A DNA stretch of 64,000 bases from Calonectria ilicicola (Eukaryota > Ascomycota > Sordariomycetes > Hypocreales > Nectriaceae), in contig CP085828.1 in NCBI GenBank assembly GCA_020809705.1, positions 4,836,001-4,900,000 on the forward strand, in the 5' to 3' direction. The translations under genes and the position numbers were made by a program. The notes beneath the pieces are model-generated. The model was not told the origin of the DNA, made no database searches, and worked only from the letters and a program-made list of their open reading frames with translations. Below, piece after piece: positions 50,482 to 61,466 of this stretch (position 1 is the stretch's first letter; each line of letters begins with the position of its first letter).

Positions 50482-50614
50482 ACCCGCCGGGTTGACTAAG
50501 CCGCTGCTACGCTGGGGCGGCTTAAGCCCCCGCCTCTCCTCCGGAGAGGCGGTAACATAACCCGTATCTTTGTAGTTGGCATATCCAAGTTTTTAAACCT
50601 TAATGTACTATAAC
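50482..50614 (+). repeat. Left terminal inverted repeat with internal hairpins
   Basis: About 133 bp matching the reverse complement of 53212-53340, including GTTGACTAAGCCG near the tip and TATCTTTGTAGTT further in. Two internal hairpins are visible: TAAGCCGC...GCGGCTTA, and CCGCCTCTCC (50530-50539) paired with GGAGAGGCGG (50543-50552) around a TCC loop. Confidence 0.85.
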
Positions 50615-53211
50615 ACTACCATTTTGTGTTTAAATTGATTTAAATTAAAGAAATATATTTATTGTGATTTTATTTTATTATAATTAAATTTTTAAAGAAA
50701 TTAAGGGCTATTATAATAAATATAGTATATGTATATTTATTAAGTAAGATAGTTATATATATAATTTATAGGAATCTTATATTATTTTAATAGAAGATTA
50801 TATTTAAGATAGTTTATTTATATTATATAATATTATTATTAGTAAAGAAATATATAGCTCTTTTAAAAGTTAGAAAGTCTTTGCTTTTAATTATTAATAA
50901 AGAAGGTAAGTTAATAGCTTTAATAATTAATAAGAAATATATATTAATTATATATATTTAGTTTATTAAAAAGAGTATATTTATAGTTATAAAGGTATAT
51001 ATTTTAAATTATATTAATTTTATTAAAAAGTATTATATTGTAAGTATTATAATAAGGCTTTCTAAATTGTAGGTAAAAGGCTTTTAAACCTAATATCTAG
51101 AGCTTTACTTTAAGAAGCTTAAAGTTAAAGAGATCTTAAAAGTTATTATTAAGTATAATATTCTTAACTTAAAAGTATAATTTAAAGAATATAAAGTTTT
51201 TATTATAAAATTAGGGATAAAGAAGGCTAATCTTTAGAACTTTAATAAAATATTATTTTAAATTAGTTAAGTTAATAATGCTTTAAAGCTATTTTTAATC
51301 TAAATAAAGAAAAATACTTAATTAATTACTTTTTAATTAGGTAATAAAGAGTTATTTATATTTATTAATATTATTAATATTACTGGTAGAGCTATTTCTT
51401 TTTTCTTATCCTTTTTATAAAGGTTATTTTAGAGAAATATATAATAATTAATATTAATGAATATATTATTATAATTTAAATTGATATTAGTTTTAATAAT
51501 ATATATAGGGCTTATTAGTAATTAGAATATTTTAATTATTATTCTTTTACTATTAGTAAGGAGTTTAATAGTACTTTAATTAAAAGGTAATTTAATTATA
51601 AACCTAATATAAGAAGAGAAAGTTAGAATTATCAAATAGCTAATATTATAGCCTAGAAGCTAAGAAAAGTAAAACCAATCTATAAAATACTTCTTATAGA
51701 TAATTTCTTTACTTATAAGGACCTTAACTTTATTTGATATTATTATATCTTTAATATTATACTCTTTTACCTTCTCTTTTATAATAATTATTTTCTTTAG
51801 CCTCTTAATATTAGTATTTATTAGTACCTTAAATTAGAATAATATTCTACCCTTATTAAGTTTATATAGAGTAGTAATATATAAATAACTTAATATAATT
51901 TCCTTAATTAATAAGACTGCTTATTTAAGGCTATATTTATAAATTATTATATATATATTAAGTTTAAGAAAATAGAACTATAGCTACTTAATTTAGAAGT
52001 TATATTAGGTTCTTATTATTAAATAGTAAAGTATCTTAAAGAGCCTCTTTTCCCTAAGTAGCTAGATAAGATAAATATAATACCAAGGAAGATAAAGAGA
52101 GTGTATATAAAGCTTTATAAGTAAAAAGAGATTAATATATTAAGAATATTAATTAAGAAGATTATTTAGGATATAAATATATACTTTAATCTAATTATTA
52201 TTATATAATTATTTTAAAAGAGGATATTTAAGGTATAATATTAATAGATATAATTAGAAGCTCGCTATATATATATATACCGTTAGGTTAAGATTAATAA
52301 TAGAGTATATACTATAAAAGAGCTTTATTTAAAGATATCTAATAGAGCTTATAATAACTTATAAAAGCTATTATAAAAGTAAAATAAAGAGTAAAATAAG
52401 CTTTTCTAGTAATTATAAAAGGATAAAAAGAATATTATATTAATTAATAGTCTAAGCCTCCCTTAGCCTTATAGTCAGGCTAGCATCAAGTTGAAAATAC
52501 TATATATAGTAGTAGAAGAGGCTAATTAATAGGAAATTTATAATAAAATAATAGTTTAAGAGAATATTAATATTATTTAAAATCTTTAAAATAAATAAAA
52601 TAAAGCTAATAATAAAAGATAAAGTTATTTATTATTAATTTAATTAGAATTATAACTTCAATATATCTCTAAGATAATAAGATAAAGGGCATCTTAAACT
52701 ATAATTATATTAACCTTACTTAATAAAACTTAAAATAACCTTAATAATTATATCTTAATATTATTAACTTTATTAATTAAATTACCTTCTTTAAACAAAA
52801 ATAAAGACTTAAATTAGAGTGAAATTAAGATTATTACAATTAGGAAGATTAAAAGCAAGCTAAAGAGTATTCACCACTTAAAAAATATTCTCTTTCTTAA
52901 AGAAATAAATAAAGAAAAGAATAGTTAATTATAAAATATTAATTTTAAAGGTTTTAACTATAATAAAATCCTAAATAATTACTTAAATAATAAGGATAGT
53001 AATATTAATAATATAGATAACCTAATTATACACTTTAATAATAAAATAATCATTATACTAAAGTTAAGGTACTATTAATAACTACCATCTTTCCTATCTT
53101 ATTATACTATAAAACTACTATAAAAATAGATATAATATATACTATAATTATATTAAAATTAGGGTAATTAATTAATATAATTATCTCTTTTATTAAATTA
53201 CTATTAATAAA

Positions 53212-53340
53212 GTTATGGTATATTAAGGTTAAAAAAGCTAGATACACTAACTACAAAGATATAAGTTATGTTCCCACCTCTCCAGAGGAGAGGTGGGAGC
53301 CTAAGCCCACAGCGGAGCCGGCTTAGTCAACTCAGCGGGT
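53212..53340 (-). repeat. Right terminal inverted repeat with internal hairpins
   Basis: Inverted partner of 50482-50614. The hairpin is conserved as CCCACCTCTCC (53273-53283) paired with GGAGAGGTGGG (53287-53297). Several differences from the left copy are C/T or G/A transitions, many at CpG positions, but the stem pairing is retained. Confidence 0.85.
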
Positions 53341-53347
53341 ACCCCAT
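53341..53347. repeat. Right direct repeat (probable target-site duplication)
   Basis: ACCCCAT, matching 50475-50481 and directly abutting the right inverted repeat. Confidence 0.6.
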
Positions 53348-54374
53348 TGAATACCAATTCATTGGACCAACTTGTGATGACTGCATCAGTGCCCCCGGGG
53401 AAATCCAATAATCAGTGAGGCTTGGCATCTTCTGCCGCTAGTATCTTTCCAGTATGTGACAAGGCGAAAACGGTATCCGGGCAGAATCACATCTCCGTCT
53501 CTTGAAAAGTCTCCGTGAATCACTTACGCCGCTCGCTTGGCCCCTTCAACCCATGTCAATGAACCCCCCGCACTCTACTCGTTTAATCCTTCGCATTCTC
53601 TCGATTTGAGGTCACTGCTTGTCCCCTATTGGCGAAAAAGGTTAAAAACATACTTTCTTTCCAATAAGGTTGCACCCGACCAGCATCTGAAATTAAGATG
53701 CTCAACAACCCCTTGTAGATTCGACGTACGTCATAAATATTAGTAGATCATAATGGTTGCGGTTCGGCCGGGGCCATCTTTTAAGATACGATGAGATGCA
53801 TTAACTTTTGACCCGGAATCTTGGATCACCAAACCCACCTTGCGGCTGTGCTTGTCGGAGAAGCACCGCAATGGTCATAGTGTAGGAGATGAAGAAGTAA
53901 AAATTACATAGAAATTTAGTATTTGAAGGAGAAATGAAATTAATACAACCTTATGTGATTGTGTATTAGTTAAGAGACTGTGACCATATTGATTCATGCC
54001 TTGGTCTAGGGTGGCATCCTCCTCCCCTTGTCATTTTGCCCCCTTTGTCTTGGAATTTTATTGCAGACATTGTACGTAGTCGGCCAACATTACCCTATCG
54101 TCTTCTAGACTTTATCCAATTTTAACACATTTTTTTGGGACCTCTTTGTCTATCTTGATTACCCTGGATTCATGTTAGGAGTTCAATGTTATGCGATCAA
54201 CATAGAATAGAACTTGCCTTCGTTACGCGCGTCTATGCTTATGAGACTTTTGAAGCTTTTGAGGACGTTGACGATTTTTAGATTTTTCCAAGGTAAATTT
54301 TTGTCTCCTCATGTTAATATCGTAAATGCCCATGGGCTTTGGCCCGATTCTCTCATCCTCGGCCCATTGGATTC
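53348..54374. other. Intergenic region, no gene recognised
   Basis: About 1 kb of normal composition between the transposon relic and a small gene. The open frame at 54223-54513 overlaps the small gene in another frame and is not supported on its own. Confidence 0.45.
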
Positions 54375-54719
54375 TCAACGTGGCTCCTGAGTGACTGGTT
54401 TCTCGGGCTTGGAACTTGGAACCCCGGAAGCCTGGGCAGCGGACATCACATTTGATGTTTGTCTTGGCGTGATTTCCCGGATTATTGATCCAATCCTTTG
54501 TCTTTGCGTGCATCGCCGCCCTGCCGACTGGATTAGCCTCGGTTCGATATCGTTACGCTGTGGGGTGATAAACATGTGGCCCATTTTCAGCGTGGGGTTC
54601 TTGTGCCAAAAAACCTCGGCCTCACTAGGAGGGGCATCGGTGATTGGAATGTAGGCCTTTTCATTTGAATCGGACTTGACAGCGGCCTTGATGGACTGTT
54701 TGGAAAAGCCGCAACCCAT
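54375..54719 (-). CDS. Small MGxxxS protein of unknown function
   Basis: A 114-aa frame starts in a perfect CCACCATGG context. Its N-terminus MGCGFSK has Gly2 and Ser6, the consensus for N-myristoylation, with Cys3 available for palmitoylation, so membrane anchoring is plausible. The rest is polar: AYIPITDAPPSEAEVFWHKNP, a basic middle (RRCTQRQR) and a Ser/Pro C-terminus. No domain is recognised. A frame at 54223-54513 overlaps its 3' part and could form an additional exon if an intron exists, but I found no convincing junction. Confidence 0.5.
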   Translation of the reverse strand: MGCGFSKQSIKAAVKSDSNEKAYIPITDAPPSEAEVFWHKNPTLKMGHMFITPQRNDIEPRLIQSAGRRCTQRQRIGSIIREITPRQTSNVMSAAQASGVPSSKPEKPVTQEPR

Positions 54720-55432
54720 GGTGGACAATGCCTAAGAGTCTGGATGTTGTGCAGAGAAAAGACGTTGTATTAAACGATGCGACCCTGTCAATCAAGAGAA
54801 TAAAAGACCAAAGGGATGGGGAGTCATGGAGGTATAAGTACTTTTGTGAATGTTTCGGTTTGGGACTTGTCACCGTGATAGCCAGCTGACCATCAAGCTA
54901 TCTCCCACATGTTGTTGAAACTTTGAGTCACTGCACGAAATATTAACCTAGGTAAAACCCCAAGAAAAGGGAGAGAAAGTGAAAAACAGAGGAAAATAGA
55001 ATATATTAATTTATTTTCAAAGTATTCATTCACCCTATCCGAACTTCTGGCTGGAAAATGAAAATATGCTATCGTAGGCGTGTGTGTTCCTGCTGCCCTT
55101 CGCCGATGCAAATTGCTGGGAACCTTGAGAGACTGGAACAGAACAAGGAAATGTACACGACAAAATAAATAAAAAAAAAGTAAAAATGTGTGTATTCTTC
55201 AATACATTTTTTGGCTTGTTCTGAACCTCTTTGTCCTTTGAGTGGACTAGGGAGAACATACTGGGTTCGGCAAGACCCTACCGAAGAGTCCTACCATTTT
55301 GCGTGTATGCATATGATTTACAGCTGAGATTATACATAAATTCTTACATTTTTAAGCTACACGCGGTACTTGCGGTATTAGTTTGGCATGCCTGAGCTAG
55401 TACATTTCTCTGTCCACTTCTTCGCCCAACAC
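54720..55432. other. Intergenic region
   Basis: About 0.7 kb, moderately AT-rich, with no supported gene. It includes the promoter of the small gene and the 3' flank of the 829-aa gene. Confidence 0.5.
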
Positions 55433-57922
55433 TTATTCCTCTGCAACATCATCGCGCAAAACAAAAGTGTCTCTGTTCCATCCAAAATGTCTCGCCATTC
55501 TCTTCCCCATGACTCGTAACATAATGCGGTTAATCTTGGCTACAGGATGTGGTTTATGAAAAACAATCTTGCCACCGGTCCCAGAGGAGTCGCTGAATGA
55601 GACTGCAGAGCCGCCCATGTTCATCGCGGGGAACCCAGCATCTACCATGGCATGGACAAACCTGTCCCACGGAATTTCGGTCCCAGATTTCTCTTCTTCG
55701 TTATCAGAGAACATGAGACGAAAGAGCTCGAGCGATTGTTTCTTGACTGTGAGAGGCGTGGTCGCAACTCGCTCGACGGTAGTATTTTGTGCTTCAGGAA
55801 CGCTATCGATCGCTCCCGAATCGCTTATGGGACCGTGTGCATCTCCTCGAGTTTTCGGCTTTTCTCGATGAGGAGCACTCCATTCGACTTTTGGTTCAGG
55901 TTCCGCAGTAGAAAAAGTATTGACCACGGGATGAGGTTCGTCAGACGTTTTGTCCATTGCTGCGAGGAGTGCATCCTCTTCGCGTTTCTTGTTTTCCAGA
56001 TACTCCGGGCTCAGATTTACAGAAATAACCTCGAGCAAATCATCAATTTCTGATCGAGTCATCGCTGCGGCGGAAAACTCCAAATCGACCTTCTTTCGCA
56101 TACCTTCCCAAAACTTCTCAATGGCGGCATAACTTGCAAGCTGGGCTGGGCCTCTGGGACCATTTGGGGATTGATTGAAATGCTTCATGAGTGGGATCCC
56201 GATATTCCGATAAACCTCTTGCTCTTTTTGGTAATCTATTTTCCCATGATTAAAGAGCGTCCATTTCCATGATTCCCTGTCCTCGGTCCGGCTGCATTCG
56301 CTCACGTCCCTGAATGGGAATTGTGGCCGATGCATATGGATCGCAAACAGTATGCTGTAATATGCTGAAATATCCGATAGAATCTGGTATATGGGTTCGT
56401 CTAGTCTTTGCCTCTCCGATGGATTATTGGAAAAATGATTTTTCAAAAATGCGAAGAGCATGGCAGGATCATACATGCCTGGGTCTTCAGGCTTCTTGAA
56501 TAGCTGGATTAGACACCAATTCAGTGGATCTTTGATCATGGACTCTCGCGTATTAGCATTGGTGTTCTTTTCGTCCATCACGACTGCATCCATGAGATTA
56601 GGATCAAACTGGAAGGTCCAGTGGTTCAGAAGACTTGTATTGTATGGTGCAAATGCTTTGAATTCATAGCAACAGGAGGCGAGCCTGTTGCGAGCGAGCG
56701 ACTCCAAAGCACCCAAGGCTTGACTGTACTGCATTGGCAAGGGGCTCCCGGGGCGCATGCTATCTGCAAATCCCTTGCGCATCTCATCCACGTGTCTGCA
56801 CTCACTTTCGAGCCAACGCCAAGAATGGTGACAATCAATCTCTAAGCGAATATAATCTGCAATTAGGCTGCTATTTTGTACATTCGGGGCCGTCTTGAAG
56901 AGCTGACAAAGCGTTCTGACATGTCTCTTCATATATGCAGCGTCGCACTGTAGATACCGGAGATGATCTCCTGTTTGTTCGATTCGAGCTCTGGCTAGCG
57001 AAAGAAAGTTGTCGATATCAAAGCGTGGCGGCGCCGAAAAGGGCTGGTTCGTAAATGGCGACCAGAGTTCGACCTCTCCGGTTTCTTTGAAGGCCGCATT
57101 CCGAGTGATTTCTCTCCATTTCTCGACCCGCGGGGGGTGTGGAAGATCAGCACCTTCGAGGATCTTTTCCACAATGTTGTAGAGGGTGTCCATTAGATAC
57201 GCCTGTGCCTCAAGCACTAAGGAAGCGCGGGGGAAGCCCATAATGTCAGCCCTGTGGGCTGCGTCTTTCTCCCAGTCAACCACCTGCCCATATCTCGACC
57301 CATGCATGACAATACATTTGGGTGCAAAGTTGACATTGAGCCAACCAAAGATCCAACTGGCATCTAGTTGACTGGAATCGAATGCTGCCCAATCCTCAGG
57401 ACCGTACGCAGTTCTATAATGCAGCAGCGCGAAAAGAACAGTAGGATTGTTTTTGAGGACCTCAATGTTGAACCAAGGCAGAAGAAGTTGGCGTCTTCTC
57501 TTCAGGCTTCTGATTTGAAAGAAAAACCTCTCAGGCATGTAGGAATATCGCGGAATAATCCATTGCTCCTCATCAAGGTCGGGAGCTACTTGCTTTAGGA
57601 GAGCCTCGCGCTTGGCTTGGCTTCGCTTCTTCCATCTGCTCATCAAAACGTCAGCGAAAGAACCGAGACGTTGATGAAGCAAGTGTCTTTTGTCGTGTAT
57701 TGTGTCGAGAGTGGAAGCTATCAGAAGCTCGGCATCTGCATCGTTGAGAACGCGGTGATATGAGTGGAGAGGGCTGTGTTGTTGTAAGGCCGGGTAGAAG
57801 CTCATCTGGCACTCGATGCACTCGCATGGTGGAAGATATACGGGCATCTGAAGAAACACAAAGTTTGCACCGCAATGGACCTTTGAAGAGCCGTCACCTG
57901 GACGCAAGGCGAACGAATTCAT
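55433..57922 (-). CDS. Large uncharacterised fungal protein with HicA-like C-terminus
   Basis: A single exon encodes 829 aa. The N-terminus has a Cys-rich patch (PPCECIECQMSF) and a helical body with many Trp and Arg (LMSRWKKRSQAKREALL, RYSYMPERFFFQIRSLKRRRQLLLPW, DWAAFDSSQLDASWIFGWLN). It belongs to a fungal hypothetical family I know only by this pattern. The last ~75 residues, WDRFVHAMVDAGFPA...GGSAVSFSD...IVFHKPHPVAKI...MLRVMGKRMARHFGW, follow the order of the HicA mRNA-interferase fold: helix, GF, GS-H-h-F strand, a P-H loop and a final helix. The residue after GGS is Ala, where HicA has its catalytic His. Function is unknown; RNA binding is an inference. The start ATG at 57922 is the first in the frame. 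Confidence 0.8.
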   Translation of the reverse strand: MNSFALRPGDGSSKVHCGANFVFLQMPVYLPPCECIECQMSFYPALQQHSPLHSYHRVLNDADAELLIASTLDTIHDKRHLLHQRLGSFADVLMSRWKKRSQAKREALLKQVAPDLDEEQWIIPRYSYMPERFFFQIRSLKRRRQLLLPWFNIEVLKNNPTVLFALLHYRTAYGPEDWAAFDSSQLDASWIFGWLNVNFAPKCIVMHGSRYGQVVDWEKDAAHRADIMGFPRASLVLEAQAYLMDTLYNIVEKILEGADLPHPPRVEKWREITRNAAFKETGEVELWSPFTNQPFSAPPRFDIDNFLSLARARIEQTGDHLRYLQCDAAYMKRHVRTLCQLFKTAPNVQNSSLIADYIRLEIDCHHSWRWLESECRHVDEMRKGFADSMRPGSPLPMQYSQALGALESLARNRLASCCYEFKAFAPYNTSLLNHWTFQFDPNLMDAVVMDEKNTNANTRESMIKDPLNWCLIQLFKKPEDPGMYDPAMLFAFLKNHFSNNPSERQRLDEPIYQILSDISAYYSILFAIHMHRPQFPFRDVSECSRTEDRESWKWTLFNHGKIDYQKEQEVYRNIGIPLMKHFNQSPNGPRGPAQLASYAAIEKFWEGMRKKVDLEFSAAAMTRSEIDDLLEVISVNLSPEYLENKKREEDALLAAMDKTSDEPHPVVNTFSTAEPEPKVEWSAPHREKPKTRGDAHGPISDSGAIDSVPEAQNTTVERVATTPLTVKKQSLELFRLMFSDNEEEKSGTEIPWDRFVHAMVDAGFPAMNMGGSAVSFSDSSGTGGKIVFHKPHPVAKINRIMLRVMGKRMARHFGWNRDTFVLRDDVAEE

Positions 57923-59199
57923 GATGTTGTTGGCAGTGGTGGTGAATGCAAGGATGAAGAGTGGCGCCTAAATAAACAAAGAGAAAAAAGAGGACTGGAC
58001 GCGAGACCAGCTTTTACAGCATTGCATAAGCTAAATAATATGCTCGTGAGTCATTGTATGTTTTTTGTTTAGATATTTATGCAGATATTAATGGAAGCAA
58101 ACACGACTGCACATTCGGGGAGCTGCACGGGACAACCACCAAGAGTTAGATGACGCAATAAAATATTCTGGCTTGAAAATGTATTGAAGTTGTTGAAGAT
58201 ATGTTTATTTGAAGGTGAATTCCCTTAGGGCGACTCAATGCCCAGAAGTCTTTTGCAAAGAGGTGCGAGCGAGGATATGTTGGGCATGACGAAGTGACTT
58301 GACCCAAGCTACAAATCATTCCTTAAATTTCTTAAGTTCTGCTGTGTGTACATATGAGAAGACTCGATTTCTCAATTTCATGAAATGTTCAGAGTTTTAA
58401 TGGCGTCATAGCTGATTGCAGCTGGTATTCTCGACTTCTAACTGTGAGTCGGTCAGTTGGTGGCGCCTGTCCAGTGCTTCTGACAGACATAAAATTTTCT
58501 ATGTTTTCGTCCAAATACAGTAAGGTGGGATATTCAAATCAGCAAGTGTTTTCGGTTGCGACCTTCGGAAAGTTAAGTGTTGCTAAAGGTAAGGAAGTCA
58601 TAAAGGAGCAATCTTTCAAGGGGTTTATGGCACGTAATCCTCAACCCATACAATACGACACCAAGAATGCTTAGTACAATTTGATGCTAATTTTACTCAC
58701 CAAGAGTAATTGATATTTAGACGTGAACCACAAACGCGCCAGTGATACGCGCTCTTTCCAAAGGCGACCAGTTTGCGCTGTAAAAGTCTGAATGCAGCGT
58801 GCAGTAAATTCCAAGCAAGTTCCCGGCTGGAAGCTCCGTGTTACATTATTATCAGCGCTCTATTGGTGCTAACCGTATTATCCCGGCGCATAAATTCTGC
58901 TCAATTGTATCATCGGTACATTCCGAGTAGCGCAGTCGTTCCGGTTGGTTAATCGCCTCCGACATGTCATCGGCAAGTTCCAGGTGTCGGAAGCAGGATT
59001 ATCCTACCGCAAATGCGTGCACCTTTTCGGAACTGCTGGAAACATGACCAAAGACGGATGTAAAACGGGTTACTATATAAAAACTCATGATAATCGACGT
59101 TTCATTCCCTTGTGACTTTCCCCCCATACATTGCGCTCTCTACTTTTACAACGGCCTTTGAACCACTGAATTCTACTGCCATACTCAAATCAGTTCACC
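57923..59199. other. Intergenic region, divergent promoters
   Basis: About 1.3 kb between the 829-aa gene and the second FAD oxidase. A frame at 58444-58674 has no recognisable product. CCG-N9-CGG at 58959-58973 is a possible Zn2Cys6 site, and a TATATAA box at 59074-59080 lies about 120 bases before the oxidase ATG. Confidence 0.5.
59074..59080 (+). promoter_or_regulatory. TATA box of the second FAD oxidase
   Basis: TATATAA about 120 bases upstream of the ATG at 59200, in otherwise non-TATA sequence. Position and sequence fit a core promoter. Confidence 0.5.
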
Positions 59200-61436
59200 A
59201 TGTTGAAGCACGATTCTGCAATCATCATCGTAGGTGGTGGTGTCTTCGGCCTCAGCACTGCCCTCTGGCTCGCGCGAGGTGGCTACAGAAATATCACGGT
59301 GTTTGACCGATGCGCTTTCGACGAGAACCATTACGACCCCTCCAAAGGATGTGACGGTGCATCAGCCGACATCAACAAGGTTTTTCGAATGGCTTATGCT
59401 GACAAGATCGAGTGAGGAGAATAACAGCCCCGGTTCCATTTCGCCCACTGATGGTTTGTCTTTCTTTCAGCTACCAAGATTTGGCCATTGAAGCGCGTGA
59501 TCATTGGCTTTCATGGAACAAATCCATTGAAGAAGCGGATCCTGCCATCTTGCCTGTAGGGCTCACACCCGAGGACAAGCTCTTTTACATTTGTGGATCA
59601 TATTTTCTCTCAGAGGGATCTGCCATGCACAAGTACTACAGTGATAGCCTTGAAAAGATGGAGCAGACTGCGCCTGAGTTTCGTAAGATGCAATTTGTAA
59701 AGGTGCGAAGCCTGCCTCTCTATGGAGTATATATCATCTTTCCTAACTATGCTTCTCTAGGGCAATGCCGCAGACGAGAAGAGATTGGGTGAGATCGATC
59801 CCAAATGGGTCGAGAAGTACCATATCATCGACAAGATCAACGACAACGAAACTAGTGGATTCATTGACATTCAAGGAGGCATCACCATTGCGGATAAGGT
59901 TGGTGTTTCCTTTTTGCCAGTGAGATTATATTCTAACAGTCTACTTTCCCTAGGCATGCGTTTTCGCAAAGCACCTCTGTGAGAAAGCCGGGGTCAAATT
60001 TATCCTCGGAGATCCCAAGGGCAAACTATCTAGTCTAATCATCGAAAACGAGGGTGTGAATAAGAAAGTAGCTGGTATCAAGACCTGTGATGGGCTTCGT
60101 CATTTCGGAGATCTCGTCGTTGTTGCTGGTGTGTATCTCCTCCCGGTCGCGTTCATTGGTGATTTGAACTAAATTCTTGCGCAGCTGGAAGCTGGACAGC
60201 GTCAATAATTCCCGAAGCTCATCGCGCGGTGGAAGCGACCGCCGGTACCGTCATGTTCATTGATATCCCGGAGCATAGGAAGGATTTGCGCCAGCGATTC
60301 CACCCGGACAATTATCCCGTCTGGTCCTACCGCAAGGGTGAGGGAGATGAGTGCGGCATCCCAATCGCGCGGGTGAGAAAAGCACAAGCTGATCGGATTA
60401 ATAGCTATTATCAAGGTGGCAGTTTTCCCATCTCTAAGGAGGGTCGTCTCAAGTTCGGATTCCGTGGCCGCAAGGTAAGTTGGGGAATCTAACAAGATTA
60501 CGAGGCGTTGCTATTTCGCTGTCGTCTAATGCTGACACGTACTCTAGTTTACCAACTTTCAGAATCATCCTACAGAGCCAAACCTGTATATTATTGTCTA
60601 AGCCTGTCTGCCTTGGTCTCCACTGACGTTGATATCTAGGCGCATTTCCACACCTCGTACCAAGTACACTTTGGAACGCATCAACACTGTGCCCCTCTAC
60701 GGCCTGCAAAGAATGAAGAAAGTGATCGCCCAAGCGTTCCCAGAGTTGACGGAGTTTGGATTCACTGACAGCCGAGTACGCTCTATACGCTGAAAAATGC
60801 ACCAGGACTTGGCTGATTTCACATAGCTCTGTTGGTACACTGATAGCATTGATAATGACGTGAGATGCTGACTGCACGTTTTTCGGCGGACTGGGGATAG
60901 CTTCACTGACAATAATTTTAGTACGTCATCGATTACGTACCGGGCTTTAGTAACTCACTCTTCATATGCACTGGAGGCTCGTAAGTACAATCCGGAACTA
61001 CAAAGAAGAGAGTCCTAAAAGTAGAACAGTGGGCATGCATTCAAGTTTCTCCCAGTGCTCGGCAAGGTATGTGGCTCTGTCTGATAGAAGAATTGGATTT
61101 ATTATTAACTATATGTTGTAGCATGTTAAGAATCAAATTGAACAACAACCTGATCAGTTCACAACGGCGTGGAAGTGGCGGGTGACCAAGGATGGGGCAT
61201 CTAATAACGGCCTGGAGGAAGGCGAAACAGGTCCCAGAAACCTGGCCTCAGTGCAAATGGCCTCCCGTAAGTTGACATCTCTCGGGCTATCTTGATTGAG
61301 TACTCATGCTAACACACCTGCCTCGCTTCCACAGCCCGTGATTTCAAGTTGGATAAGATTGTAAGTAGCGGTCTTATCCTAGGCGCTGCAGGATTATAAA
61401 GCTAATCGCTAGTAGATGCCCGAAGAGAAGCTGTAG
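59200..61436 (+). CDS. FAD-dependent amine oxidase 2 (fructosyl amino acid / saccharopine oxidase family), 13 exons
   Basis: Thirteen exons were traced: 59200-59411, 59471-59702, 59761-59898, 59954-60128, 60185-60474, 60548-60585, 60640-60775, 60827-60859, 60922-60980, 61030-61066, 61122-61266, 61335-61360, 61416-61436. They join in frame to 513 aa. Key motifs are IIIVGGGVFGLSTALWLARGG (Rossmann FAD site), GCDGASADINKVFRMAYAD, CWYTDSIDNDYVID with the likely FAD-linked Cys, TGGSGHAFKFLPVLGKHV and EEGETGPRNLA. The enzyme should oxidise an N-substituted amino acid with release of H2O2. A stretch of about 18 residues (PIARVRKAQADRINSYYQ) has no counterpart in the oxidase at 6794; no intron there would keep the frame. 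The C-terminus EKL is at best a weak PTS1. The stop is only 30 bases from the convergent TF2 stop. Confidence 0.87.
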
Positions 61437-61466
61437 TAAATTGGCATGATAATATAAATTTCGAAT

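Larger units (their letters stand above)
50482..53340. mobile_element. Decayed TIR DNA transposon, RIP-like AT-rich interior
   Basis: Long imperfect inverted repeats (50482-50614 and 53212-53340) enclose about 2.6 kb of extreme A+T sequence dominated by TpA and almost devoid of CpA and TpG, the composition left by repeat-induced point mutation in ascomycetes. Stops in every frame leave no open reading frame, so no transposase is identifiable. The flanking 7-bp direct repeats suggest an insertion. The ends match symmetrically as ACCCGC..., giving a 7-bp duplication; if instead the ends are CCCGC..., a TA duplication as in Tc1/mariner would also fit. Long TIRs favour a Mutator-like or similar cut-and-paste element. 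Superfamily is therefore open. Confidence 0.8.

Noticed and set aside
50615..53211. AT-rich block as a centromere or mitochondrial insertion
   Set aside because: It is bounded by matching inverted repeats and short direct repeats and is only 2.6 kb, which fits a decayed transposon better.
60361..60420. Extra intron in oxidase 2 to remove the additional ~18 residues
   Set aside because: The only donor (GTGAG after CGG) cannot be paired with an AG that keeps the frame, whereas read-through is fully open.
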